DNA from: an uncultured Eubacteriales bacterium
GTDB lineage: Bacteria; Bacillota; Clostridia; Peptostreptococcales; Anaerovoracaceae
NCBI GenBank assembly: GCA_949289445.1
Contig: CASEOD010000104.1
Location: forward strand, 1 to 36,545
Direction: 5' to 3'
DNA length: 36,545 nucleotides
Part shown: piece by piece, positions 1-6,708 of the stretch
Layout: each line of letters begins with the position of its first letter
How positions within the stretch are numbered: the stretch's first letter is position 1
Made by a program: the position numbers and the translations under genes
The notes under the pieces: generated by a model
The model's input: only the letters and a program-made list of their open reading frames with translations
What the model was told of the DNA's origin: nothing
Databases searched by the model: none

Positions 1-358
1 TTTCATCCTGGGAAAAACCATCAAGAGCATGGACATCGAGTTCCTGAAACACAGATTCGATTTCATGCCATTTCTGTTTTCCTTTTTCCGTCAGGTAAAC
101 ATTTGTATTACGTTTGTTTGACGGATTGACTTTTTTTGTGACAAGTCCGGCATGTTCCATTCCGGACAAGACAGAAGTTAAAGTTGCAGGTTCAATCATA
201 CAGGCCGATGCAATTTCTTTTTGAATAGAGCCGTCATGAGAGGCAAGATATTCTAACACCTTTGGCTGACCTGCAGTAAGACCGCATTCTTTAATTTTTG
301 CAAAAAACTTTTTTTGAAGCAACAGATGATTAATCATCAGCAGATGATGCAGAGACAA
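1..358 (-). CDS. MarR family transcriptional regulator (3' end beyond window)
   Basis: Only the first 119 codons lie in the window; the gene continues past the left edge. The chosen start is TTG at 358, preceded by AAGAAAGGTG at about 7 nt spacing; an internal ATG 7 codons later lacks such a site. The visible protein has the MarR winged-helix layout: an N-terminal helix (HHLLMINHLLLQKKFF), a recognition-helix region around residues 45-65 (KEIASACMIEPATLTSVLSGME) and a wing with KKVNPSNKRNTNVYLTEKG. MarR proteins are dimeric repressors that often sense small phenolic or oxidant ligands; the ligand here cannot be told. A strong promoter and a perfect 12-bp palindrome lie just upstream, suggesting autorepression. 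Confidence 0.85.
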   Translation of the reverse strand, partial: MSLHHLLMINHLLLQKKFFAKIKECGLTAGQPKVLEYLASHDGSIQKEIASACMIEPATLTSVLSGMEHAGLVTKKVNPSNKRNTNVYLTEKGKQKWHEIESVFQELDVHALDGFSQDE

Positions 359-379
359 AATTACACACCTTTCTTATAA

Positions 380-391
380 TTAGAATTCTAA
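380..391. promoter_or_regulatory. Palindromic operator, probable MarR autoregulatory site
   Basis: TTAGAATTCTAA is a perfect 12-bp palindrome located between the -10 box (404-409) and the TTG start of the marR-type gene. Its position just after the expected transcription start fits repression by the regulator itself. The match to MarR operators (short AT-rich palindromes) is by family knowledge; binding is inferred. Confidence 0.5.
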
Positions 392-403
392 CTATCGAAT
401 CTG

Positions 404-432
404 ATTATAACGCTTTACAGAAAAAAAGTCAA
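404..432 (-). promoter_or_regulatory. SigmaA-type promoter of the MarR gene
   Basis: Minus strand TTGACT (432-427), 17-nt spacer, TATAAT (409-404). The start point would fall near 397, about 40 nt before the TTG start codon. Confidence 0.7.
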
Positions 433-481
433 CTTTTTCTATTCTGCTGAGAATTATTTTCAGCTTTCTAAACGAAAGTAT

Positions 482-554
482 AAAAAGTGGAAACCGGAAA
501 CTTAAGGGCTGTAGGTCGGGACAGGCAGTGCGATTCCGCGATTTCCACTTTTTT
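482..554 (-). terminator. Structured 3'-UTR/terminator element, copy 1
   Basis: A 12-nt arm AAAAAGTGGAAA (482-493) pairs with TTTCCACTTTTT (542-553). Inside it, CGGAA (495-499) pairs with TTCCG (534-538) and CTGT (509-512) with ACAG (521-524). On the minus strand it begins about 20 nt after the stop of the collagen-like gene and ends in a T run, so it can act as that gene's terminator. The loop is far larger than a normal terminator loop and its core sequence recurs at 8511-8595, so it is probably more than a simple terminator. Confidence 0.6.
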
Positions 555-574
555 AGTTTGTTCCTGCAGGTCAG

Positions 575-1126
575 TTATGCATCTCCTGTCAGTTTTATAA
601 CGGAAACTGTAGCTGCGCCGGAGCGATTTCCTACATTGCTATTGAAGGTCAGACTGAAAGTCGTCTGTGATGGAACATAAATGATCATGGAATTAGAACC
701 ATATGCACTGGAGGAAACAGTACCTGTTTTGAAATAAATGCCGTATGGTAAATAAGGAGAACCATTATATGAAGGAGTAATCTGCATATATCCTGCCTCT
801 TCTAATATGGCAGAAACACTATAGGATATATAATAGTATCCTGGATTCAGCTTAATTTGAGTATCGTTGATAAGTGTGATATTTCCCGTTGTATCTTCTG
901 TACCGGTTATTAAAGGAATGAGCTGACTGTTTTCAAATCGTCTTTCAAAGATAAAGAAGGATGCAAAAATATCTTTTGAGGACTCACCTTGCGGACCTTG
1001 TGGCCCCGGCTCACCCTGCGGTCCTTGTGGTCCGCGGCAGCAACAGCAACAGCAAGGAATATTAGATGGACCGCAGTCAGGGGTTTTTGAATATTTAACC
1101 TCATGTCCGAACTTTATGTTTTCCAT
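575..1126 (-). CDS. Collagen-like exosporium-type surface protein
   Basis: 183 residues. Residues 25-30 are six consecutive cysteines, followed by six Gly-X-Y triplets (GPQ, GPQ, GEP, GPQ, GPQ, GES; about 32-49). The C-terminal 120 residues are rich in beta-strand, Ser, Thr, Tyr and Asn (for example YYYISYSVSAI and VPSQTTFSLTFNS) and resemble the trimeric jelly-roll heads of BclA-like proteins. The collagen segment is very short for the family. There is no signal peptide, as expected for a protein made in the mother cell and assembled on the spore. The ATG start at 1126 has GTGGAGTG upstream. A sigma-K-like promoter precedes it. Cysteine-rich segments could crosslink the protein into the spore surface (inference). 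The head could instead be a generic C1q/TNF-like domain. Confidence 0.75.
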   Translation of the reverse strand: MENIKFGHEVKYSKTPDCGPSNIPCCCCCCRGPQGPQGEPGPQGPQGESSKDIFASFFIFERRFENSQLIPLITGTEDTTGNITLINDTQIKLNPGYYYISYSVSAILEEAGYMQITPSYNGSPYLPYGIYFKTGTVSSSAYGSNSMIIYVPSQTTFSLTFNSNVGNRSGAATVSVIKLTGDA

Positions 1127-1163
1127 AATTTATTCACTCCACTATCAGAAAGTTTTTACATAA

Positions 1164-1191
1164 TAGAATATGTTAAAAATGAGAAAACAGT
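1164..1191 (-). promoter_or_regulatory. Sigma-K-like promoter of the collagen-like gene
   Basis: Minus strand CATATTCTA (1172-1164) matches the sporulation -10 consensus CATANNNTA; a -35-type AC (1191-1190) lies 17 nt upstream within GCGCACTG. No good sigmaA boxes were seen for this gene. The call rests on consensus only, but fits a late mother-cell gene. Confidence 0.45.
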
Positions 1192-1295
1192 GCGCTATTG
1201 GATAATAAAACGTTATATCTTAAAAAAGAAGAAATGGATTTTTGTCTGATAATTTGCGGAGCCTTTGATGCTGGGCTTCTGATTAAAAATTTCTC

Positions 1296-1324
1296 TTGAA
1301 ACCACTTCTGATTTATCGCATAAT
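1296..1324 (+). promoter_or_regulatory. SigmaA-type promoter of the MetA-aspartokinase gene
   Basis: TTGAAA (1296-1301), 17-nt spacer, CATAAT (1319-1324). The leader from about 1331 to the ATG at 1383 is only some 50 nt, too short for a SAM riboswitch or T-box. Confidence 0.65.
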
Positions 1325-1382
1325 AGTAATGTTAAGGATATTGAGCTGATAAAAGAATCCTAAACACAGGAGGTTTACATAC

Positions 1383-3647
1383 ATGCCAATTAAAGTACCT
1401 AATAATTTACCGGCAATAGAAACACTGACTGCAGAGAATGTATTTGTTATGACAGATACCAGAGCCATGACGCAGGATATTCGTCCTCTGCAGATTCTGA
1501 TTTTGAATCTGATGCCGACAAAGATCGACACGGAGACCCAGCTGACAAGACTTCTGGGAAACACACCGCTGCAGGTGGAGCTGGAGCTTTTGCAGACCAG
1601 TACCCACAAGGCTTCCAACACCTCAGAAGAGCACATGATCGCCTTTTATAAGACATTTGATCAGATCAAGCACAAGTATTATGACGGCATGATCATCACA
1701 GGGGCACCGGTGGAGCTTCTGGAGTTTGAAGAGGTGGAATACTGGGACGAGCTTTGCGAGATCATGGAATGGTCCAAGCGCCATGTCCACAGTACCTTTC
1801 ATATATGCTGGGGTGCGCAGGCGGGGCTTTACTATCATTATGGCATACAGAAGAGAAAACTGCCGAAAAAGCTTTCCGGTGTGTACAGACATACCCTTGA
1901 CTACAAGAGGGGGATGCTGTTCCGCGGATTTGACGACGAGTTTTATGTACCTCATTCCAGAAATACCACGGTAGACAGAGAAGACGTAGAGGCTGTGCCG
2001 GAACTGAAGATTATCTCTTCCTCAGAAGAGGCCGGGATCTACGCTATCAAGTCTGAAAACGACAGACAAATCTTTATCATGGGACATTCTGAGTACGATC
2101 CCGATACTCTACAGAAGGAGTATGAAAGAGATAAAAAAGCGGGAATCAATCCTGATATACCGTGCAACTATTTCCCTGATGATGACGACAGCCGGGAGCC
2201 TGTGGTAAGGTGGAGATCCTGTGCCAACCTTTTGTACAGCAACTGGCTCAACTACTTCGTTTATCAGACTACCCAGTATGATATCAGCCAGATTCGCGAC
2301 GATTCTCTGGCCGACATTTTTCGCAAGAAAGTGGACTGCAAGGCGGCCAAGTTCGGCGGCACATCTCTGGCCGATGCGGAGCACTTTAAGAAATGTGCAG
2401 CCATCATCGCTGAAGATCCCGCAAGAAAGTATATTGTGGTTTCTGCTCCGGGCAAACGTTCTGACACTGATGAGAAGGTGACTGATCTGCTCATCGCCTG
2501 CGCCGGCGCAAAAGCCGGGGCGGCGGAAGAGATTCTGTCCAAGATCCAGTCCCGGTACAAGGTTCTGGTCAGAGGGCTGGGGGTAAAGATGGATGTTGAT
2601 GCGGAATTTGCTGAGATCAGAAAGGCACTGGGAGATGAAACCCGCAGAGACTATATTATCAGCCGCGGAGAATATCTCAATGCGAAGATTCTGGCAGCTT
2701 TTACCGGTTATGATTTCATTGATGCCCAGGGCAGTATTTTCCTGGACAGTCAGGGAAAGTATGATGAAGAAACCACCAGAAACCATCTGGGAAAGGTCAT
2801 GAAGAACAGTGGCGGTGCTGTGATCCCGGGATTTTACGGAACCATGCCTGACGGTTCCATCAGAACCTTCAGCAGGGGCGGTTCTGATATTACGGGTGCC
2901 ATTGTGGCAGCTGTTGCAGGGGCGGACATTTATGAGAACTGGACCGACGTATCGGGACTTCTGATGGCTGATCCGAGAATTGTGGATAATCCGCTGACAG
3001 TGTCTGTTATTACGTACAAAGAACTGAGGGAACTCTCTTACATGGGGGCTGCGGTAATGCACGAAGATACCATTTTTCCTGTGGTGAAGCTGGAGATTCC
3101 TATTAACATCAGAAACACCAACAGACCTGAGGATAACGGAACGCTGATCGTAAAGAATGCGGACTACTATCCATCCAACCTGTCTGTTTCAGGGATTTCA
3201 GGAAAAACAGGCTATACCACGATTCTGGTGGAGAGGGACAGGATGAATGAGCAGCCTCAGCTTCGCGCCGAGATCCTGGATATTTTTGCGGAAAGAGGCA
3301 TTGCGGTGAAAAATATTCTGTCAGGTATCGACTCGCTGAACATTATCGTTCACGAATCTGATGTGAAGGACTGCGAAGCAGAGCTGCAGGAGGAAATCTG
3401 GGCAAAAGTTCCGTCGGGCAATATTACCGTCACCAGGGATGTGGCAATGATTGCCGTAGTGGGACGAGAACTGGGCACTTCCCCGGCCATTGCTGTGAGA
3501 GTTCTCAGCGCTCTTGCAAAACGCGGCATCAACGTAAAGCTCATCGACCACGGCGCGCAGAAGATCAGTCTGATGGCAGGAGTGGATGGTGCGGATTACG
3601 TTACAGCTGTGCAGGCCATCTATACAGAATTTGCAAAGGTGGAGTAA
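1383..3647 (+). CDS. Fused homoserine O-acyltransferase (MetA) / aspartate kinase
   Basis: A single 754-residue open frame contains two complete enzymes. Residues 1 to about 305 are MetA (HTS family): catalytic Cys142 in HICWGAQA, His235 and Glu237 in GHSEYDP. Position 111 is Glu in [10 protein letters not shown]; in studied MetA proteins Glu here goes with acetyl-CoA use and Gly with succinyl-CoA, so homoserine O-acetyltransferase is predicted. Residues about 317-754 are aspartate kinase: KFGGTS at 323-328, [11 protein letters not shown] at 496-506, then two ACT-type regulatory repeats (about 606-670 and 685-750). The chain thus joins the first step of the aspartate family to the first committed methionine step, while aspartate-semialdehyde dehydrogenase and homoserine dehydrogenase, which act between them, are not in the window. 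AGGAGG lies 6-11 nt before the ATG. No stop or frame break separates the halves. Confidence 0.93.
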   Translation: MPIKVPNNLPAIETLTAENVFVMTDTRAMTQDIRPLQILILNLMPTKIDTETQLTRLLGNTPLQVELELLQTSTHKASNTSEEHMIAFYKTFDQIKHKYYDGMIITGAPVELLEFEEVEYWDELCEIMEWSKRHVHSTFHICWGAQAGLYYHYGIQKRKLPKKLSGVYRHTLDYKRGMLFRGFDDEFYVPHSRNTTVDREDVEAVPELKIISSSEEAGIYAIKSENDRQIFIMGHSEYDPDTLQKEYERDKKAGINPDIPCNYFPDDDDSREPVVRWRSCANLLYSNWLNYFVYQTTQYDISQIRDDSLADIFRKKVDCKAAKFGGTSLADAEHFKKCAAIIAEDPARKYIVVSAPGKRSDTDEKVTDLLIACAGAKAGAAEEILSKIQSRYKVLVRGLGVKMDVDAEFAEIRKALGDETRRDYIISRGEYLNAKILAAFTGYDFIDAQGSIFLDSQGKYDEETTRNHLGKVMKNSGGAVIPGFYGTMPDGSIRTFSRGGSDITGAIVAAVAGADIYENWTDVSGLLMADPRIVDNPLTVSVITYKELRELSYMGAAVMHEDTIFPVVKLEIPINIRNTNRPEDNGTLIVKNADYYPSNLSVSGISGKTGYTTILVERDRMNEQPQLRAEILDIFAERGIAVKNILSGIDSLNIIVHESDVKDCEAELQEEIWAKVPSGNITVTRDVAMIAVVGRELGTSPAIAVRVLSALAKRGINVKLIDHGAQKISLMAGVDGADYVTAVQAIYTEFAKVE

Positions 3648-3667
3648 TTTGAATCCGATGATATGCA

Positions 3668-3710
3668 GGCAGCCTTTTCGTGCCGTCAGGTGCGGGAAGG
3701 CTGTCTTTTA
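3668..3710 (+). terminator. Intrinsic terminator after the MetA-aspartokinase gene
   Basis: GGCAGCCTT (3668-3676) pairs with AAGGCTGTC (3697-3705, one G-U), followed by a short T run. It separates the fusion gene from the next operon. Confidence 0.65.
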
Positions 3711-3729
3711 AGGAAAACAGGAGAAAAAC

Positions 3730-4728
3730 ATGATTATCAGAAAAGCTATTTTACATATTCTGGATTTTAACTCTGATATCTGTGTCTTTTCACAGAAGGA
3801 ACTGGATATCAGCGATTACGGCACGGGAGAGTTTATTGAAAAACATCTTGCCCGTATTATGGATGACGGGGCGAAGAAAAAAGGAGAGTTTCAGGATTTC
3901 AGCATACTGAAGCAGACACTTGAACGCTATCTGACAGGCAGCATCCGGTTTACCGAGTTTTCTGCAGCTGCGGGAAATCTGCTTTATGATGAGATTTCCA
4001 GAGCTGATGAGCCTGAGTCCATGGATTTTCTGGTGTGTCAGTTCAGCGACGAGAGCAGAGAGTATGTGGGTCTTTTGCTGCTGCCTAACAAAATTGCTTA
4101 TACGCATCAGGTGGAAAATGGAGAAGAGGGCGCTTTCAACAGGATTATCCGTTATTTTACCCTGCTTCCAAACACCAGTCAGAAGATTCCATGCTACGCG
4201 ATTATTGATATTCACTCCATGGAGGTGCAGCTCTGTGATAAAAAGCGTTCCATTAACGGAGAGGAGATTATGGTTCTGCCTGATAAGGTACTGCAGTGTG
4301 TATACGGTCAGTCTGCCAGAGAAACTGTTCGGCTTGTCAAGAAAATTGTCAGTGAGGTAGCGGAGGAATACGGGAGTAATTCTGCAGTGGCAGTCAGCAG
4401 AGCGAAAAGCTGTATCATTGAAAATGCAGAACAGAATGTCCCTTTTACTCCTTCCGATTTGTGTGAAGAGGTCTTTTATGATAATGAGGTCATGAAAAAG
4501 ACATTTAGGCAGAAGGCCATGGAGGCAGACATGCCTGCAAAGATGTCTGTGGAGAATCCTAAAGTTGTCAAAAGTATCCGCAGTCATAAGATCAAAACAG
4601 ATACCGGAATCGAAATCAAGATTCCTACGGAATATCTGGAAAACAGTCGTTATGTGGAGTTTATCAATAATCCTGACGGGACTATTTCCATACAGCTTAA
4701 GAATATAGGAAAGATTGTGAATCGATGA
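3730..4728 (+). CDS. 37-kDa nucleoid-associated protein (NA37/YejK-like)
   Basis: 332 residues, the usual size of the NA37 (YejK/NdpA) family. Family-like features are the N-terminal strand IRKAILHILDF, the acidic segment DYGTGEFIEKHLARIMDD and the motif FLVCQFSDESREYVGLLLLPNKIAYTHQV (about 101-130). These cytoplasmic proteins associate with the nucleoid; the biochemical role is poorly defined. The C-terminal 40 residues (KTDTGIEIKIPTEYLENSRYVEF) read like a strand-rich cap. The ATG has CAGGAG 8-9 nt upstream. Its last four bases (ATGA) overlap the start of the DUF1848 gene, implying translational coupling. Confidence 0.8.
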   Translation: MIIRKAILHILDFNSDICVFSQKELDISDYGTGEFIEKHLARIMDDGAKKKGEFQDFSILKQTLERYLTGSIRFTEFSAAAGNLLYDEISRADEPESMDFLVCQFSDESREYVGLLLLPNKIAYTHQVENGEEGAFNRIIRYFTLLPNTSQKIPCYAIIDIHSMEVQLCDKKRSINGEEIMVLPDKVLQCVYGQSARETVRLVKKIVSEVAEEYGSNSAVAVSRAKSCIIENAEQNVPFTPSDLCEEVFYDNEVMKKTFRQKAMEADMPAKMSVENPKVVKSIRSHKIKTDTGIEIKIPTEYLENSRYVEFINNPDGTISIQLKNIGKIVNR

Positions 4729-5669
4729 TATTAAATACAGGAAACCGAACAGATATACCCGCTTTTTACAGCAAGTGGTTTTACCGTCGCATCAGAGAGG
4801 GCTATGTCCTTGCCAGAAATCCATATAATCCTCAGCAGGTGACTCGCTATCTCCTGGATCCGGAGGTGGTGGACTGCATTGCTTTCTGTACCAAAAATCC
4901 TGCGCCTATGCTGTCACAGATGGAGCTTCTAAAGGATTTTCGCCAGTTCTGGTCAGTGACCATTACTCCTTACGGCAGAGACATTGAACCTTATGTGCCG
5001 TCTTCGGAAACGGTAATAGAGTCTTTTCGCCGGCTTTCCGGCCTTGTAGGCATAAACTGTGTGAGCTGGCGGTATGATCCTGTTTTTATTTCTGAAAAGT
5101 ACACGGTGGATTTTCATCTGCAGGCATTTGAGAAGATGGCAGAGGCTTTGAAGGGATATACAGAACAGTGCGTCATCAGCTTTATCGACCTTTATGACAA
5201 GACAAAGCGGAACTTTCCGGAGGCAAGAACGGTCAGAAAGGAAGAACGGATGGTTCTTGGAAAGGCTTTTGCAGAAATAGCCGCCCGCTGCGGTATGAGA
5301 CTGACTCCCTGCGGGGAAGGGGATGAGCTTGAACCGGCAGGCGCCGACTGCAGCGGCTGTCAGTCAGCAGAGGTGCTGGAGCGGGCGATGGGTCTTCCCA
5401 TTGATCCGCCGGCTTCTTCTAAAACAAGAGAGGGATGCAGCTGCATACTGGGGAGTGATATCGGCGCTTATAACACCTGCGGACACGGATGTCTGTACTG
5501 CTATGCCAATTACGACAGAGAAACGGTGGAATACAATATGAGAGAGCATGACCCTTTTTCTCCTTTTCTCATCGGAGATTTTATGGATGGGGACATCATC
5601 AAATCAGCTGAACAGGAAAGCTGGATTCGATGGCAGCTTTCTATCGACGATCTGCAGGGAATACAGTAG
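4725..5669 (+). CDS. DUF1848 domain protein
   Basis: 314 residues. The fold signature of DUF1848 is visible: FYSKWFYRRIREGYVLARNP near the N-terminus, then VDCIAFCTKNPAPML, WSVTITPYGRDIEP and a C-terminal cysteine cluster GAYNTCGHGCLYCYANYD (about 259-276), whose CxxxC and CxxC spacing resembles an Fe-S or radical-SAM-like binding site. More cysteines occur in CGEGDELEPAGADCSGC. The enzymatic role of the family is not known to me. The start overlaps the upstream nucleoid-associated gene by four bases, so both products are likely made in fixed ratio. Confidence 0.8.
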   Translation: MILNTGNRTDIPAFYSKWFYRRIREGYVLARNPYNPQQVTRYLLDPEVVDCIAFCTKNPAPMLSQMELLKDFRQFWSVTITPYGRDIEPYVPSSETVIESFRRLSGLVGINCVSWRYDPVFISEKYTVDFHLQAFEKMAEALKGYTEQCVISFIDLYDKTKRNFPEARTVRKEERMVLGKAFAEIAARCGMRLTPCGEGDELEPAGADCSGCQSAEVLERAMGLPIDPPASSKTREGCSCILGSDIGAYNTCGHGCLYCYANYDRETVEYNMREHDPFSPFLIGDFMDGDIIKSAEQESWIRWQLSIDDLQGIQ

Positions 5670-5723
5670 CACAGCTGCCGTACGGAACAGGAACGGCCGA
5701 CTCACAGAAAACGACACAAAGTA

Positions 5724-5753
5724 AAGCACCGATGAATAAGGAAATCGGTGCTT
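5724..5753. terminator. Intrinsic terminator, possibly bidirectional
   Basis: AAGCACCGAT (5724-5733) pairs perfectly with ATCGGTGCTT (5744-5753), loop of 10 nt. Plus-strand T run follows (CTTTTGGAGTTTT); the minus side reads CTTTACTTTG. It can end the DUF1848 operon and also the minus-strand RNA proposed at 5822-6048. Confidence 0.65.
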
Positions 5754-5821
5754 TTGGAGTTTTGTGTATTAAATTGGGATATTAAAATTTCAATGGTATC
5801 TATATCAAATGTAACTATATA

Positions 5822-6048
5822 GAGTGATAACCAATGATTACGGCCGCCTTTCCGCTTATCAGAATCTCTGTTATCTACCCTGCTGACAGTAGGTTACCAG
5901 GCGGGTCTTTCCCCTTGCCTGTCAGTAATTACTTGTTGAATTTCTGTCCGTGTAGATTAGATTCTGAAAGCAGAAAGTCGCGCCATCGGGGAGTCTCCCG
6001 GTCCTAAACAGCGTCTCAACATGACTTTCGCTTCCTTTCTGAATATTC
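5822..6048 (-). ncRNA. Candidate structured non-coding RNA, family not identified
   Basis: This gene-free stretch holds nested long-range pairing that no ORF explains. Read on the minus strand: a hairpin ATTCaGAAAG...GAAAGTC (6044-6023) with GACTTTCtgCTTTCaGAAT (5979-5959), capped by CGGGagactcCCCG; then a second domain closed by CAGAATCT (5964-5957) with AGATTCTG (5867-5860), inside it CTGACAG/CTGTCAG (5925-5919 and 5889-5883), which competes at its inner end with a hairpin AGGC..GGG-GAAAGA-CCC-GCCT; finally GATAA/TTATC (5858-5854 and 5828-5824). The minus strand is favoured because the loops become purine-rich (GAAAG repeated several times), as in folded RNAs, and a sigmaA-like promoter lies upstream on that strand. 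Size and isolation fit a stand-alone RNA. The raiA motif RNA, common in Clostridia, is one hypothesis; I cannot confirm it. Confidence 0.5.
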
Positions 6049-6109
6049 CATAAGACTGATACACTATAACTTCTATCTGAATGATAATGTATTTTCTTTT
6101 GTTGTACTA

Positions 6110-6138
6110 ATAATAATACAATTCACTACAAAAAGCAA
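6110..6138 (-). promoter_or_regulatory. Putative promoter for the minus-strand RNA
   Basis: Minus strand TTGCTT (6138-6133), 17-nt spacer, TATTAT (6115-6110), giving a start near 6103, about 55 nt before the paired region. The -35 box is a weak match. Confidence 0.4.
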
Positions 6139-6173
6139 GTCTTTTTTGAAATTTTAGAAAGTTTTTTGTGCGC

Positions 6174-6202
6174 TTTAATTTTCTGCATTTGTGTGCTAGA
6201 AT
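6174..6202 (+). promoter_or_regulatory. Promoter of the ferredoxin/AEC/Mrp operon
   Basis: TTTAAT (6174-6179), 17-nt spacer, TAGAAT (6197-6202) with an extended TG at 6194-6195 (TGCTAGAAT). Confidence 0.55.
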
Positions 6203-6251
6203 ATAGCTTGTGAATATGACAAAAAACATAAGGCAAGGAGGAAGGTTTGCC

Positions 6252-6689
6252 ATGCAGATTTTAGACAGAGTCAAAGGCTGTAACGGCTGTGAGGCATGTA
6301 TTGTAGGATGTAAATATGCCTGCATCAAAATGACCCGAGATGAGAAAGGCCATAAGCGGCCGGTGATCAACGAGGACGGATGTCAGAAATGCAACAACTG
6401 TATTCTGTACTGTCCTGTGTTCAATCCTGTAGAACTTCCTGAGTTTACTGAGTTTTACGAAGATAAGGAAGAGTATTATGAACGCGATATGGCAAAAGTG
6501 TATAGAGAAACCATGCGCAAGATCAAGTCGGGAACTACCACAGAGTTTGTGGGAACTCTCTGTCAGATTGCGGCTCTGAAATCACTGATGGGAGATAAGC
6601 TGAGTCATGATCTCCGTCTTTTTCCTCTATATTGCGACCCTGAAAATCCGAAACGGCCGGAGTGTGCAGGCTGTCCTTTTTACAAATGA
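6252..6689 (+). CDS. Small 2x[4Fe-4S] ferredoxin-like protein with FrhB-like tail
   Basis: 145 residues. Two four-cysteine clusters are clear: CNGCEACIVGCKYAC and CQKCNNCILYCPV, which should bind two [4Fe-4S] centres for low-potential electron transfer. The second half contains FVGTLCQIAALKSLMGD and a final CAGCPFYK; the first resembles the GTPCQ-A-L segment of F420-hydrogenase beta (FrhB) proteins, but the protein stops before the rest of that family. It may be a minimal or truncated FrhB-like protein. The start is ATG at 6252 because AAGGAGG (6235-6241) lies 10 nt before it; the longer reading from 6210 would put that site inside the gene. It is 19 nt from the AEC gene and probably co-transcribed. 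Confidence 0.75.
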   Translation: MQILDRVKGCNGCEACIVGCKYACIKMTRDEKGHKRPVINEDGCQKCNNCILYCPVFNPVELPEFTEFYEDKEEYYERDMAKVYRETMRKIKSGTTTEFVGTLCQIAALKSLMGDKLSHDLRLFPLYCDPENPKRPECAGCPFYK

Positions 6690-6708
6690 ATAAAAGGGGG
6701 CCGGTTTC

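Noticed and set aside
482-554. tRNA-like reading of the structured element (7-bp closing stem, TGCGATTCC resembling a T-loop)
   Set aside because: No D-arm, no anticodon stem-loop of correct size and no pairing T-stem; the second copy does not preserve a cloverleaf.
1325-1382. SAM riboswitch or T-box in front of the MetA-aspartokinase gene
   Set aside because: The leader is only about 50 nt and contains no hairpin or conserved core.
2109-3062. Long open frame (317 codons) on the minus strand inside the MetA-aspartokinase gene
   Set aside because: Antisense of a clearly conserved coding gene, no ribosome binding site, and unlikely residue composition; likewise the other antisense frames such as 3790-4587 and 14926-15858.
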